64,000 nucleotides of DNA from Xanthomonas hortorum (GTDB taxonomy: Bacteria > Pseudomonadota > Gammaproteobacteria > Xanthomonadales > Xanthomonadaceae). Each line of letters starts with the position of its first letter. The first letter of the stretch is position 1. Positions 26,533-35,732 of the stretch are shown piece after piece. Under the pieces are notes generated by a model. The model worked only from the letters and a program-made list of their open reading frames with translations, did no database searches and was not told the origin of the DNA. A program made the translations under genes and the position numbers. The DNA lies in contig NZ_CP101417.1 of NCBI RefSeq assembly GCF_024339125.1, positions 1 through 64,000 of the forward strand. The letters run 5' to 3'.

Positions 26533-26847
26533 ATGAAAAACGCATGGATTGGCCTGGTCGCGTTGACCATGGCCTTGGGCCTGACCGCCTGCGGCGGCAA
26601 GCCCTCATCTGACAATGCCAAGGAAGCTTTTATCCGACTGCTGAAAGACAGCGGCGCCGGCCAAGTCACCGACGTCCAGAACTTCGAACTCACTGGCTGC
26701 GTTGAAGCCGAAGGAGCCGAGGGCTACCGCTGCGACACGCGCGGCCAGGCCGTGCTCAACATCGAGGGCCGGCAGGTGCCCATCCCGGTCAGTAAGAATC
26801 TTCGCTATGCGAAGGCCGACGGCACGTGGAGGGCCTACGCCAAATGA
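26533..26847 (+). CDS. Small lipoprotein
   Basis: 104 residues; AAAAGGAACGAC upstream of the ATG. MKNAWIGLVALTMALG followed by the lipobox LTACGG gives a mature Cys near residue 20. The body (NFELTGCVEAEGAEGYRCDT, VPIPVSKNLRYAKADGTWRAY) is compact, with two further Cys. The stop overlaps the start of the membrane protein gene (ATGA), so the two are co-translated. Truncated relatives occur at 30013-30178 and at 37555. Role unknown; the association with a membrane protein suggests an envelope complex. Confidence 0.75.
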   Translation: MKNAWIGLVALTMALGLTACGGKPSSDNAKEAFIRLLKDSGAGQVTDVQNFELTGCVEAEGAEGYRCDTRGQAVLNIEGRQVPIPVSKNLRYAKADGTWRAYAK

Positions 26848-27224
26848 AGACCCGACCCGATTCGATGGCAGGAACGTCCGCTGGCACCGTGGGTGGCTTC
26901 CTCGAAGACGGCGCCATGCGCGCTGCCCCTAAAAATGTGACCACCCCGCACAACCGATTCTTCTGGTGGTTCTCGCTGAGCCTGCTCTTCCTGGGACCGT
27001 TCGGCTTCATCGTCGGGCCGCTCATGGCTCGACGAGGATTGCGAAAGGCAGAGCACCTCTACGCTTTCGAGGCTCACATGGCCCGCCAGCGTGATCGTGG
27101 CTTCAGCTGGTGGCAGTGGTGGGTCATGACCCCGCTGACCGTCATGGGCGCCTTTTGGGTCACTTCGGTGCTGAGCGGCCTCCCGATGGTTCTGTTTGTG
27201 CTCTATGCGCAACTGACGCGCTAG
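26844..27224 (+). CDS. Small inner-membrane protein
   Basis: 126 residues from the ATG at 26844, which overlaps the lipoprotein stop. Two hydrophobic segments: FFWWFSLSLLFLGPFGFIVG (near 40-60) and PLTVMGAFWVTSVLSGLPMVLFVLY (near 95-120), joined by a basic loop (MARRGLRKAEHLYAFEAHMARQRDRG). It is the intact version of the broken copies at 37555-37968 and 37969-38212. No family recognised. Confidence 0.65.
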   Translation: MKTRPDSMAGTSAGTVGGFLEDGAMRAAPKNVTTPHNRFFWWFSLSLLFLGPFGFIVGPLMARRGLRKAEHLYAFEAHMARQRDRGFSWWQWWVMTPLTVMGAFWVTSVLSGLPMVLFVLYAQLTR

Positions 27225-27292
27225 ACAGCAGGACTACTCGAGAATGCGACGGTGGCCTGCTGCGGCGCCCCAGCCGCCGCAATCAGCTTCCA

Positions 27293-28558
27293 TCAAGGAC
27301 AAGGCACGCCCAAAGTGAAGCAAGCACCATGTCCTAGCCGCGACTCCACATCGACAAAGCCGTTGGCCCGACGCATCGTGCCGTAGACCTGAGAGAGGCC
27401 CAGACCCGTCCCTTTCCCGGGTGGCTTGGTGGTGAAGTAGGCTTCAAACAGCCGCCCCAACACCTCTGGCGCAATGCCTTGCCCCGTATCGTGAACCTTC
27501 ACGAGCACATAGCGGCCAGGCGAATGGGATGCGCCGTCGGGCACACGCCCGATGGAACAACTCTCCGTAGAAATGGTGATGGTGCCTGCATCGCCGCACG
27601 CATCCCGGGCGTTCACCACCAGGTTCATGATGGCCCGTTCCAAGCTGTGCAGATCCACCATAGCCAGGGGGAGGTTGGATTCCGCTCGGAAGTCGATCGT
27701 GATGCCGAGACCCACGGCTTGGTTCAGCAGCGGCAGCATCCCCTGCACGACCCGGCCGACGTCAACATTCTCTGGCAGATAAGGGTGCTGCCGGGCAAAG
27801 CCGAGCAGCCGCTGCGACATGGTCGCCCCTTGCTGCAACGCGCTTTCTGCCATGCCCAAAAGCTTGCGGTTCTTATCGTCGATACCCTGGCTTAGAAGCA
27901 CCATCTCCACCGCGCCGGAGGCCGCCTGCAGCACGTTGTTGAAATCGTGCACCATGCCGGCCAACAGCTGACCAATCGCGTCCCCTTTCTGGGCCTGCTC
28001 TGCGATTGCCTCGGCCATACGCTGGGCGGCCTTTGCAATATTGAGCTCCCCCTCTAGCTGCTGTGCCCGCTGGTTGGCATGGCCCAACTTCTCATCAATG
28101 GCATCGGCCAGCTCGGCGTGGGCCAAGGCTAGTTCAGGCTGACTGCTCAAGCTCTCATTGAGCGTGCGCAGCGCCACTTCAGCCTGGCGGCGCTCGGTTA
28201 CGTCTCGATTGACGGCCAGGACGGCTTCGATTTCCCCGTCGGCATTGGTCAGCGGACTGGTAGAAACCAGCCAGAACCGGCGCTCACCGCTGGGTGTTGT
28301 GCAGGCCGCATCGAACTGCCGCCGTTCCCCACGAGAAGCTGCGGAGATTGCCTCTTCGACGGTGTCGCGGACCTCTTCAGACCATAGAGACGACCACTGT
28401 TGCCCCAGCACACGCTCCGCATTCTCCACAGCGATCCGCGCGACTCCGTGGGAGTTCACAAAACGCACCTTGCCGTCGAGAGCAATTTCTTTGATGGAGT
28501 CCGGAGACAGCTCAACGATCTGTCGGTAGCGGTCTTGAGAGGGAAGCATCTGGATCAT
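27293..28558 (-). CDS. PAS-domain sensor histidine kinase
   Basis: 421 residues. An N-terminal PAS domain (YRQIVELSPDSIKEIALDGKV ... DVTERRQAE, about 10-125), a coiled linker, then the phospho-acceptor motif GMVHDFNNVLQ with His at 204, followed by the ATPase domain: NLVVNARDAC (N box, near 305), DTGQGI (G1) and GKGTGLGLSQVYG (G2). No transmembrane segment, so it is cytosolic. A stand-alone response regulator is encoded divergently at 28643, 85 bases away, likely its partner. The HDFNN motif is typical of hybrid-type kinases in which the receiver is supplied in trans. Confidence 0.85.
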   Translation of the reverse strand: MIQMLPSQDRYRQIVELSPDSIKEIALDGKVRFVNSHGVARIAVENAERVLGQQWSSLWSEEVRDTVEEAISAASRGERRQFDAACTTPSGERRFWLVSTSPLTNADGEIEAVLAVNRDVTERRQAEVALRTLNESLSSQPELALAHAELADAIDEKLGHANQRAQQLEGELNIAKAAQRMAEAIAEQAQKGDAIGQLLAGMVHDFNNVLQAASGAVEMVLLSQGIDDKNRKLLGMAESALQQGATMSQRLLGFARQHPYLPENVDVGRVVQGMLPLLNQAVGLGITIDFRAESNLPLAMVDLHSLERAIMNLVVNARDACGDAGTITISTESCSIGRVPDGASHSPGRYVLVKVHDTGQGIAPEVLGRLFEAYFTTKPPGKGTGLGLSQVYGTMRRANGFVDVESRLGHGACFTLGVPCP

Positions 28559-28642
28559 TCAGTGGGGGCAGTTCGGCAATCACGCGCATTTTGCACTGTA
28601 GGGGCCAGTGTCGATAGCTAGATCCGCGACCAGACGACCCCC

Positions 28643-29011
28643 ATGGCTTCTCTTGCTGAATGCGTCATCCTAATTGTCGATGACGATGAACTTACTCGTG
28701 AGCTGGCGGAAATACTGCTGACCGAACACGGCTATTGCGTGGTAACCGCAGGGGATGCAAGCCAGGCACTGGACCGGCTTGCCGATCATCCTGAGATAGG
28801 CTTGATCTTCACGGACTTGCAAATGCCGGGTGCCATGGACGGGAAGGAGATGCTCCACCACCTCCGATTGGACGGATGCAACCTTCCTGCCATTCTCACC
28901 TCGGGCATTGGCTACATTCCTGGCGACTTGCCCAGTCGAACAAAATTTCTAAGCAAGCCCTACAAACGCGCTCATTTGGTCAACCGCATCCAGGAATCGC
29001 TGGCGGCCTGA
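28643..29011 (+). CDS. Single-domain response regulator
   Basis: 122 residues, a receiver domain only: DDD at 13-15, phospho-acceptor Asp58 in FTDLQMP, Thr/Ser in LTSG near 87, and Lys105 in LSKPY. No output domain, so it would act by protein contact or phosphotransfer. Encoded divergently from the histidine kinase at 27293, its likely partner. The DNA-binding target of the pathway is not in the window. Confidence 0.85.
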   Translation: MASLAECVILIVDDDELTRELAEILLTEHGYCVVTAGDASQALDRLADHPEIGLIFTDLQMPGAMDGKEMLHHLRLDGCNLPAILTSGIGYIPGDLPSRTKFLSKPYKRAHLVNRIQESLAA

Positions 29012-29305
29012 TTGGACCCTGGACGCGATTATCCGTCGCATCTGTCTTGCAACAAGGGCTGGACCATGGCAAGACGGGCGCTGAGCGCCTTGCGACTCAG
29101 TGGCCCCCTCCGTCAGCGCGAGATGGCCCATCGTTCCGCAGTGGAGGTTCCACGGCATAGCGCCATTCTCTGTCAGAAACGTCCTACGCCTTGGTAAAAA
29201 GTGGCGGTGGCCGAGTCACGAGCGTCCACAAGATTTGGATTTCTCGCCAGCACTTTTTGACTAGCCGGTAATAGAGCTTCGGCGCTTACCGATAGGTCTT
29301 GGCGA
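29012..29305. other. Gap with no gene seen
   Basis: About 290 bases between the response regulator and the CPBP protease with no convincing frame or repeat. The AAAAGTGGCGG-rich part (about 29195-29215) may hold the truncated beginning of the next gene. Confidence 0.3.
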
Positions 29306-29872
29306 GTGGGAGCACGTCAAGAGCATCCACCGTGCCCCTGCCTTATTGCGTTGGTTTGGCTAGAAACCCACGATTGGCGGGCGTGCGGCCTGACATGGCG
29401 AGGACTAGGCCCCACGCTCGGGTGGACAGCGCTGCTGGTGCTCTTCGTCACCGCGATCATCACACCGTTTTTCCAGCCGCTGATCGACTACCTCACTGGC
29501 ACCAAGACGGATTACAGCGCCCATTGCGCGCTTCGCAGTAACGCACCAGCAGCCATGCAGCTGATTGGGTATGCATGGATCAGCGCCGCCATCGGGGAGG
29601 AGCTGGTGTTCCGAGCGTTTCTGATGCACCAGCTTGAAGCGTTGTTCGACCGCGTTGGCCTAGGCCGCATCGGAGCGGCTGTCGCGGGCAGAGTTGTGTT
29701 CGGCGCCATGCACGCGAGTCAAGGCGTTTCGGGAGTTCTACTGACGGGCCTTGTTGGGGCAGTTTTTGGCTATGCATACCTGCGCTCAAACCGAAACTTG
29801 TGGGCGCTCATCTTGGCGCACGGGTTGGTGGATACATGGGGCGTCACAACGCTCTACCTTGGGTGGTATTGA
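29306..29872 (+). CDS. CPBP-family intramembrane protease
   Basis: 188 residues with about four hydrophobic segments. The EELVFRAFLM motif near residues 98-107 and the later FGAMHASQG and HGLVDTWG are the CPBP/Abi signature (two Glu/Arg, then two His), the same active site as eukaryotic Rce1 and bacterial self-immunity proteases. The N terminus is short for the family and begins in a run of basic/polar residues, so the start may be wrong or the gene 5'-truncated. It stands alone between the response regulator and the broken lipoprotein. Confidence 0.75.
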   Translation: MGARQEHPPCPCLIALVWLETHDWRACGLTWRGLGPTLGWTALLVLFVTAIITPFFQPLIDYLTGTKTDYSAHCALRSNAPAAMQLIGYAWISAAIGEELVFRAFLMHQLEALFDRVGLGRIGAAVAGRVVFGAMHASQGVSGVLLTGLVGAVFGYAYLRSNRNLWALILAHGLVDTWGVTTLYLGWY

Positions 29873-30012
29873 ACGCTCCACACTCGCTCTGAAGGGCTAG
29901 TTGCCCGCTAGGGGCCTATGCCCACCTCGCAAGAAACGGCGGCATCGCCAGGGCAATCGGCGTTGGGGGCGTCGAGACCTATTCGTGTCGGTGCTCTAGC
30001 CTGCGGCACCGC

Positions 30013-30178
30013 AGACCCACCGACGTCCAGAACTTCGAACTCACCGGATGCGTGGAAGCAGAAGGCGCCGACGGCTACCGCTGCGACACCCGTGGCCAAG
30101 CCGTGCTCAGCATTAAGGGCCGCCAAGTGCCCATCCCCGTTAGCAAGAACCTGCGCTACGCCAAGAGCGACGGCACTT
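30013..30178 (+). pseudogene. 5' remnant of a lipoprotein copy, cut by the IS21-type unit
   Basis: The sequence TDVQNFELTGCVEAEGADG...VPIPVSKNLRYAKSDGT closely matches residues 46 to 97 of the intact lipoprotein at 26533. There is no signal peptide or start: the 5' part is missing. It stops in GACGGCACTT, and the rest of the same codons (TTGGAGGGCCTACGCC) resumes at 37560, so the IS21-type unit at 30179-37554 was inserted in it. Confidence 0.85.
30172..30178. repeat. Target-site duplication GGCACTT, left
   Basis: Seven bases repeated directly at 37555-37561, exactly outside the inverted ends of the 7.4-kb unit. Confidence 0.75.
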
Positions 30179-30282
30179 TACGAAAAGCCAACCAACTGGA
30201 CACTCATCGGCGACGGAACTGGACACCGCCGCCAAATGAATTGGATGCGAGCGCCAGAAGCGCTGGACAGCGCCGCCAATCT

Positions 30283-31026
30283 TCACTTCCCGGACTTGGC
30301 CACCTTCGTCTTTCGCATGGATTCACCCTTGAGCGCTAGTTTGTGGCTGCTGTGAATCAGTCGATCCATGATGGCATCAGCCAAAGCAGGGTCATGGATA
30401 AACGCATGCCAGTCCTGCACTGGCATCTGGCCAGCCACAATCGTGGCGCCAGAGCCGACACGGTCATCGAGTAATTCCAGTAGATCTGCACGTCCGCGGC
30501 TGCTCAGCGGCGTCAGGCCGAAATCATCCAAGATTAGTAGTCCGGTCCTGGCGAGTTGATTGCGAAGCTTGGCCAGTGAGCCGTCCGCATGCCCGACCTC
30601 CATGTCTTCCAACAGGCGGCCTACGCGCCGGTAGCCTACGGTGATCCCTTGGCGTGCGGCTTGTACGGCCAGGGCACATGCCAACCAGGTCTTTCCAGTA
30701 CCTGTTTGTCCAGTGACCAAAACGTTTTGGCGGTGCTCAATCCAGCCACAGGTCAGCAAATCCGCGATCACCGATCGATCCAACCCGCGCCCAACACGAT
30801 AGTCAATAGCCTCCGGTTCGGCGTAGACCTTGAGCTTGGCATTGCGAATCAGGCGCGTGAAGCGCTTGCTGTCGCGCTGACTCACCTCGGCGTCAACCAG
30901 ATGGCCAAGGCGCTGATCGAAGCCGAGTGCTCCGTAGCTGGATTGGGCGAGTTGATGTTCGACGCCAGCCACCATGCCGGTCAATTTGAGCGTTCGTAGC
31001 TGATCAATCGTATGTTCCAAAGACAT
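30283..31026 (-). CDS. istB: IstB-type transposition ATPase
   Basis: 247 residues, the standard length. An AAA+ DnaC-like ATPase with Walker A in VTGQTGTGKTWLA (about 104-116) and Walker B in LLILDDFGL (about 165-173). It drives target choice and recruits IstA. It lies 15 bases after istA on the same strand, the usual istA-istB order. It appears complete. Confidence 0.92.
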   Translation of the reverse strand: MSLEHTIDQLRTLKLTGMVAGVEHQLAQSSYGALGFDQRLGHLVDAEVSQRDSKRFTRLIRNAKLKVYAEPEAIDYRVGRGLDRSVIADLLTCGWIEHRQNVLVTGQTGTGKTWLACALAVQAARQGITVGYRRVGRLLEDMEVGHADGSLAKLRNQLARTGLLILDDFGLTPLSSRGRADLLELLDDRVGSGATIVAGQMPVQDWHAFIHDPALADAIMDRLIHSSHKLALKGESMRKTKVAKSGK

Positions 31027-31041
31027 AATGTTCTCCCTGAA

Positions 31042-32577
31042 TTATGAGTAGTAGTTAGCACCGCGCACGTTTTCGTGCGCCTGTGGAGCGTCATCGTTGC
31101 TTGCACTGTCATCGCAAGATGCGCTGCGATCCAGATGGCGCACCAGGATCGACTTCACCGAGCTGACACTGTTTGCTTGGATGCGCACTGCCCGGTCACA
31201 GGCCGCCTGCAGCCTTTCGATCCCGTGTTCACGCGCAAGGCGTCGCAGCCCTCGACAGGCTTGCAGGGTCAGTGCCGGTCGGCGATGGGTCGCGCTATGT
31301 CGTTGCACGAACTTATGCAGGGCGCCTCCTTGCTGACGCGCCCATGTCATCAGTACGTCCGGCGTGTCTTGTGCGTAAGCGCGATGAGCCGGTGGCTGGT
31401 GCTCCGGTGACGTGCTACATCCACCCACTTCGCCGCTGCGCGGATGCATGGCCACCCGCTTGTCGCGGTGGAAGACTGCCACGGCCTCCCGGGTGACCTT
31501 CAAGTTCACCTTTGCGCCAACCAATGTGTGAGGAACCGAGTAAAAGTGGCCCTGCCAAGGGACGTGGTAATCCTGTCCCACAGGGACCTTAAGCTTCCAC
31601 TCTGCGTACTCGTAGGGCATCTGCGGACAGGGACGCAGCGCGGGGCCGTCCAGTTCCTCGAACAGTTGCTGACGGCTTTTTCCGCCGGACCCACGCATCG
31701 GACGAAGGTTCATGCGGTCCACCAGCTCGGCAATGGCGCGATTCAGTTCCTCCAGCGAGAAGAACACCCGATTGCGCAGCCGCGCCAGGATCCAACGCTG
31801 GGCCAGTTGCACCCCAATCTCCACCGGCGCCTTGTCCGTAGGTTTGCGCGGACGTGCCGGCAGCACCATGGTGTCGTAGTGTGCAGCGAACTCGGCGTAG
31901 GTCATGTTCAGCAGTGCCCCGTCCTGCCCGGAAACGGAGGTCACCGCCGCCTTGAGGTTATCCGGCACCAGATAGGTGGGCACGCCCGCAAAGAACTCCA
32001 GCGCCTTTGCATTGCAAGCGATCCAGTCAACCGATTTCTGGCTTGCGACGGCATAGACGAAGGTCTTGCGGCTGGCACCCATGACCGCCACGAAGAGCTC
32101 CACCGGGGTTGTTGCGCCGGTCATCTGATCAGTGATCGAAGGGCGCACTCCGGAGAAGTCCAGAAACAGCTGTTGTCCCGGTACACGCACCTGACGCATG
32201 ACCAGTCCTCGCTTACGCGCATAGCGGCGGTAGCGGCGTCGGAACTCGGTCTCTGACATCGCCCCGGCTTCCAAGCCAAGGGCATATTCCTCATGCAATA
32301 GCGCGATCGTCATGCCGCGCCGCTGCAGCTCGGCGTGCACATACGACCAATCCGGTTCAACGAGCAACTTCTTCGCACTACTTTTGCCCGGATTCAATCG
32401 GCGCGCCAGCGCGACTTCGTCCATGCTCTCGATGTCATCCCACGATTGTGAGAGGGCTCGCAGGCGTTTGCGATAGCGGCCGACCGTGGTCGGCGAGCGA
32501 TTCAACTTTTGACCAACCTGCCGATCGGTCAGGTCAGTGCGCAGCAGGCACCGGCACAGGTCTTTCAACGGATTCAT
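31042..32577 (-). CDS. istA: IS21-family transposase IstA
   Basis: 511 residues with an N-terminal helix-turn-helix (CRCLLRTDLTDRQVGQKLNRS) and the integrase-like catalytic core (LFLDFSGV near residue 138, VPDNLKAAV near 210, KAPVEIGVQLAQRW near 254, in the order expected of D-D-E). It joins the ends of the element at new sites with the help of IstB. Its promoter side faces the cargo genes rather than a nearby inverted end. Intact. Confidence 0.92.
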   Translation of the reverse strand: MNPLKDLCRCLLRTDLTDRQVGQKLNRSPTTVGRYRKRLRALSQSWDDIESMDEVALARRLNPGKSSAKKLLVEPDWSYVHAELQRRGMTIALLHEEYALGLEAGAMSETEFRRRYRRYARKRGLVMRQVRVPGQQLFLDFSGVRPSITDQMTGATTPVELFVAVMGASRKTFVYAVASQKSVDWIACNAKALEFFAGVPTYLVPDNLKAAVTSVSGQDGALLNMTYAEFAAHYDTMVLPARPRKPTDKAPVEIGVQLAQRWILARLRNRVFFSLEELNRAIAELVDRMNLRPMRGSGGKSRQQLFEELDGPALRPCPQMPYEYAEWKLKVPVGQDYHVPWQGHFYSVPHTLVGAKVNLKVTREAVAVFHRDKRVAMHPRSGEVGGCSTSPEHQPPAHRAYAQDTPDVLMTWARQQGGALHKFVQRHSATHRRPALTLQACRGLRRLAREHGIERLQAACDRAVRIQANSVSSVKSILVRHLDRSASCDDSASNDDAPQAHENVRGANYYS

Positions 32578-32732
32578 GGCACTCCTTGCACCGCCTTCGT
32601 TCCAGGCACCAGCATCCGGGCCAGAACAGCGGCAACAGTCCCCCGCGCCAGCGCGTAAGAGCTGGCAAACAGGGATTGACGAAGGGAGGGCGGATGCCGA
32701 GAATGCAGCGAATAGGTTCTAGCTACACCCTC

Positions 32733-32766
32733 AAAGCCCCCAAGCGTTGACGCGCTTGGGGCTTTT
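32733..32766. terminator. Hairpin terminator upstream of istA
   Basis: AAAGCCCCCAAGCG, loop TTGA, then CGCGCTTGGGGCTTTT: a long stem with one bulged C and flanking A/T runs. It lies between istA and the small gene at 32838 (both on the minus strand), so it probably ends transcripts of the latter before they run into istA. Confidence 0.7.
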
Positions 32767-32837
32767 GCATTTCCCACGTGTGGAATGGCGGTGGGAGTCG
32801 TCAGGTCATGCTGACCCCCTGTCTTCCATGTTCGCAG

Positions 32838-33125
32838 TCATGGCGTGTTTCCGTTTGGGTGCGATGCCCGGATGGCTTGGTCGCGCAAGCCTGCCAGCCA
32901 GTGCGCAATGTCTTTGGCAAGCGCGTATTTGCCGCGGCGATTAGGGATGGGGAACACCGGCACCGGCAGCGAGTCACGGGACAGAGCCTGCCGGAACGCA
33001 TCCAGCGAGGTGTAGCCCAGTGCTTGGCGCAGATCATCCTGGCCGATCACCGGGCCGTAGTGGTGCAACAGATCCTGCTCCAGGACTTTGGCCAACGCGC
33101 CGATGTGTTCGTCACGCTCTGTCAT
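32838..33125 (-). CDS. Small putative DNA-binding protein
   Basis: 95 residues. MTERDEHIGALAKVLEQDLL, then GQDDLRQALGYTSLDAFRQAL reads as a helix-turn-helix of the excisionase/MerR-like type, followed by RRGKYALAKDIAHWLAGL. Proteins of this type often regulate or direct a mobile unit. Divergent from the 345-codon gene at 33220, with a gap of about 95 bases. The family assignment is by pattern only. Confidence 0.5.
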   Translation of the reverse strand: MTERDEHIGALAKVLEQDLLHHYGPVIGQDDLRQALGYTSLDAFRQALSRDSLPVPVFPIPNRRGKYALAKDIAHWLAGLRDQAIRASHPNGNTP

Positions 33126-33219
33126 GCCGCTAGCGTAACGATTGCACCGATAGTCGCCCAGAAGGAAACTGAGGGCTTCCGCGTTACTCTAAATTGCACC
33201 GCAATGAGTCGATAAGCCA

Positions 33220-34257
33220 TTGATACAGATCAAGGACTACAAACTTGGCCGGGTAAAAGCGGTAGTTCGCTTAGCCGAATCGAACGCAAACCGTTCCGCT
33301 GAGAAGGCCTTGAACGTGCTGAAGGTTGGCTTATGGTTCGAGGGGCTGCGGGCGCGTATGGGCCGTCCGACGGCCTATCGCCTGGGTCAGGTTTTGCAGC
33401 CCGGCACCTACCTCAAGGGCGAGCACCATCACAATTTGTGGGCCAAGTACGCCCTGGGTAAGCACGTCCCCGGCGCCGAAACTCTCCGCACCACAGAAGC
33501 AGCCATGGCAGGCTCCAGTGAAATCCTCATGGCAGCAGCTTGGGACGCGCTGGACATCTCCCGCCCTGTTGGGGTAAGTGCCGACACGCTGCTAAAGCGG
33601 TTGGGACCCGGGATCCAGATGGCGATCTTCGATCAGCAGGCGTTGGAGCGCGGACGCTATGTGCGGCGTAAAGCAACGCGCCAAGTGACTCGACGCCTGG
33701 AGGGACAAGCGGGCCTGGATAGCCTAGCCGCGCTCGTCGTATTGCTTCGAGAAGCGCATGAAGCAGGAAATCAAGGGCGGGCTTTTGAACTCGGGCGTTC
33801 GCTGCACGCCAGCCTGTTCCTGGCCACGATTGAGGGTCCGCTGTGGGAGATCGCAGAGGAGCTGTTCGCCTACTTCATCTGCTTCATTTTTCCGTTGGCA
33901 GAAGACAAGGAGCTTGCGTTTGATCTGCATCCAAGGATCATGCAAAGGCAGGCTTTCTGCTTCTCCCGCGTCGTACTGCAGCTAGAGGACGCTGGATGGG
34001 ATGGCTATCTCCCGGGCGGGCATACCCGGCAGCTGCGTCGGTTGCTGACGATTGATTTTGGTTTCGATCTGTTCTTTGGGCTCGGACCACGCTTTCGGCT
34101 GACTCAGCCGGTCGAACAATCCAGCGAGAACGCCAGGCGATGGGTCGCAGAGCAAGACATTGCATGGGAGTGGGGACTGAGGACGCTTCAAGCCGGCAGG
34201 CGCGAGCGCCTGATGCCGGATGAGGTGAGAGATCGAATTGCCGCTTCGGGCGCCTGA
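33220..34257 (+). CDS. Hypothetical protein carried by the IS21-type unit
   Basis: 345 residues from a TTG; an in-frame stop lies 15 bases upstream, and the first ATG (Met47) would shorten it much. No ribosome site is clear, so the start is open. The first part (YKLGRVKAVVRLAES, RMGRPTAYRLGQVLQPGTYLKG) is basic; further on LRREAHEAGNQGRAFE-type helices and a hydrophobic stretch LFAYFICFIFPLA near 220. No family recognised. It lies between a small putative DNA-binding gene and the effector, in DNA that entered together with istAB. Confidence 0.55.
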   Translation: MIQIKDYKLGRVKAVVRLAESNANRSAEKALNVLKVGLWFEGLRARMGRPTAYRLGQVLQPGTYLKGEHHHNLWAKYALGKHVPGAETLRTTEAAMAGSSEILMAAAWDALDISRPVGVSADTLLKRLGPGIQMAIFDQQALERGRYVRRKATRQVTRRLEGQAGLDSLAALVVLLREAHEAGNQGRAFELGRSLHASLFLATIEGPLWEIAEELFAYFICFIFPLAEDKELAFDLHPRIMQRQAFCFSRVVLQLEDAGWDGYLPGGHTRQLRRLLTIDFGFDLFFGLGPRFRLTQPVEQSSENARRWVAEQDIAWEWGLRTLQAGRRERLMPDEVRDRIAASGA

Positions 34258-34611
34258 ACTTCCTTCGCTTTGACATGAACCCTCCTCACGGCCTCAATCG
34301 GCCTTCTCGTAAGCGCCCGTGGAATCGGATGTTGAACCCCTCTGCTCCAAGACTTCGCACCGAAGTGTTCGATTACATCGATATGTAATACAAGCCGATC
34401 GAGGGTCGGGGGGGGATTCGTAAAAAAAGCAAAAAGTGATCTAACCTGCTGTCAGAAAAGGATTTTTTCAAGAATCCCTGCCAAGCCTCTATAGAGGCTC
34501 GAGAATCCCGCGCGTCAATGCTTCGTCGTCCCAGCTATGACTTCGGTGAGCCAGCGCGAATCGGAGAGCTTCTCGCCAAACTTGCTCCGACAGTCACTGT
34601 AGGAGATCAAC
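34258..34611 (+). promoter_or_regulatory. Promoter region of the effector gene
   Basis: Gene-free stretch of about 350 bases, AT-richer than the surroundings (an A-run near 34430), ending in the PIP-box promoter described separately. Nothing else recognised. Confidence 0.5.
34522..34582 (+). promoter_or_regulatory. PIP box and -10 element (HrpX-regulated promoter)
   Basis: TTCGT (34522-34526), 15 bases, TTCGG (34542-34546): the TTCGB-N15-TTCGB form of the plant-inducible-promoter box bound by HrpX. A CAAACT (34577-34582), matching the required YANNNT -10 element, begins 30 bases after the box, within the 30-32 expected. The effector ATG is 29 bases further on, with AGGAG at 34601-34605. Confidence 0.75.
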
Positions 34612-34824
34612 ATGGGTCTATGCGTTTCAAAGCCGAGCGTGGCGGGCTCACTTGAGGATTATGCAGCCCACGCCGCAGAGCAGACCACGCCCTCTACGCC
34701 GTCATCTCCCGAGGCGCCCATGTCACCTAGCCTGTATGGCTTGGGGTCACTCGGGCTCGTAGGGCAAGGCGGGCTGGCGCCGGCCATTTGCCGCACAAAG
34801 TTCAGCAGCACGGGGAAAACGTAG
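34612..34824 (+). pseudogene. xopAH: 5' fragment of N-myristoylated type III effector (XopAH/AvrB family)
   Basis: 70 codons from an ATG with AGGAG seven bases upstream, under a PIP box. The start MGLCVSKPSVAGS is the N-myristoylation/palmitoylation signal (Gly2, Cys4) shared by plasma-membrane-targeted Xanthomonas effectors such as XopE and AvrB-type proteins. A Pro/Ser-rich, disordered region typical of a type III secretion signal follows. The frame then hits TAG at 34822, but another frame is open from about 34731 through the IS3 target into the AvrB-domain fragment at 36076, so a frameshift is likely near 34770-34800. The rest lies beyond the IS. Attribution to XopAH rests on the downstream fragment; the N terminus by itself also fits XopE. 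Confidence 0.65.
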
Positions 34825-34886
34825 CGCTGGCAGCTATCGACATGGCGCTGTCCACGACGTCCCCCCGCCCTGAGTAGCGGCTTGGT

Positions 34887-35732
34887 TTAGAGTCCGGGGG
34901 TAATGATATCGGTGTTTGCCAGATGTTGGGCATAAGCAGCCGGGGTCATGCCGCCGATTGCATTCTTGGGTCGCTCTTCGTTGTACGCGCGTCGCCAGCG
35001 TTCGATTTCGGTGCGCGCGTGCAGCAGTGTCGGGAACCAGTGCTCGTTGAGGCATTCGTCGCGTAGTCGGCCGTTGAACGATTCGACGTAGGCGTTCTGG
35101 TTCGGTTTGCCGGGTTGGATCAGCCGCAACTGCACACCACGGGCATGTGCCCAGGCGACCATCGCCCTGCCGCAAAACTCCTTGCCGTTGTCAGTGCGGA
35201 TCACCTTCGGCAAACCGCGACTGTGTGCCAACCGATCCAGCACGCGCGCAACGCCATGTCCCGAGATCGCGCGCTCCACGTCGATGGCGACCGCTTCGTG
35301 GGTTGCATCGTCCACGATCACCAGACACTTGACCACCCGACCGTCGGCAGTGCGGTCGAACACGAAGTCCATCGACCACACCTGATTGGCCTGCGCTGGC
35401 CGCAGCAGCGGCTGACGCTCGCTTATTGGCACCTTTTTGCGTTTGCGCCGTCGGACCTGTAGCTGCTGCTCGCGGTACAACCGCTCCACCCGTTTGTAGT
35501 TCACGATGCGCCCTTCCTGTCGCAGTTTGAGATAGATCATTCCCACGCCATAGCGGCGATGGCGATGCGCCAACGCAACGATGCGCTCGCGCAGTTCGCC
35601 ATTGCGGTCTTCGCGTGGGCAATAGCGCAGCGCACTGGCGCTCATGCCGATCGCTGCCAAGGCGCGACGCTCGCTGGCGCCACGCCCGATCCACTCGCGC
35701 ACCAGCGTACGACGCGCCGGTGCGCTTACCAC
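34887..35732 (-). CDS. IS3-family transposase OrfB
   Basis: 281 residues, integrase-like catalytic core with [10 protein letters not shown] (first Asp, near 117), IRTDNGKEF (second Asp, near 177) and [16 protein letters not shown] (Glu, near 213). It has the [16 protein letters not shown] segment before the core, typical of this group. It overlaps orfA by seven bases, so an OrfAB fusion by -1 slippage is likely. Confidence 0.92.
   Translation of the reverse strand: MVSAPARRTLVREWIGRGASERRALAAIGMSASALRYCPREDRNGELRERIVALAHRHRRYGVGMIYLKLRQEGRIVNYKRVERLYREQQLQVRRRKRKKVPISERQPLLRPAQANQVWSMDFVFDRTADGRVVKCLVIVDDATHEAVAIDVERAISGHGVARVLDRLAHSRGLPKVIRTDNGKEFCGRAMVAWAHARGVQLRLIQPGKPNQNAYVESFNGRLRDECLNEHWFPTLLHARTEIERWRRAYNEERPKNAIGGMTPAAYAQHLANTDIITPGL

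Noticed and set aside
34612..34824. XopE effector instead of XopAH
   Set aside because: The MGLCxSKPS start also fits XopE, but the reconstructed frame runs into the AvrB domain at the 3' end, so XopAH is preferred. Not fully excluded.
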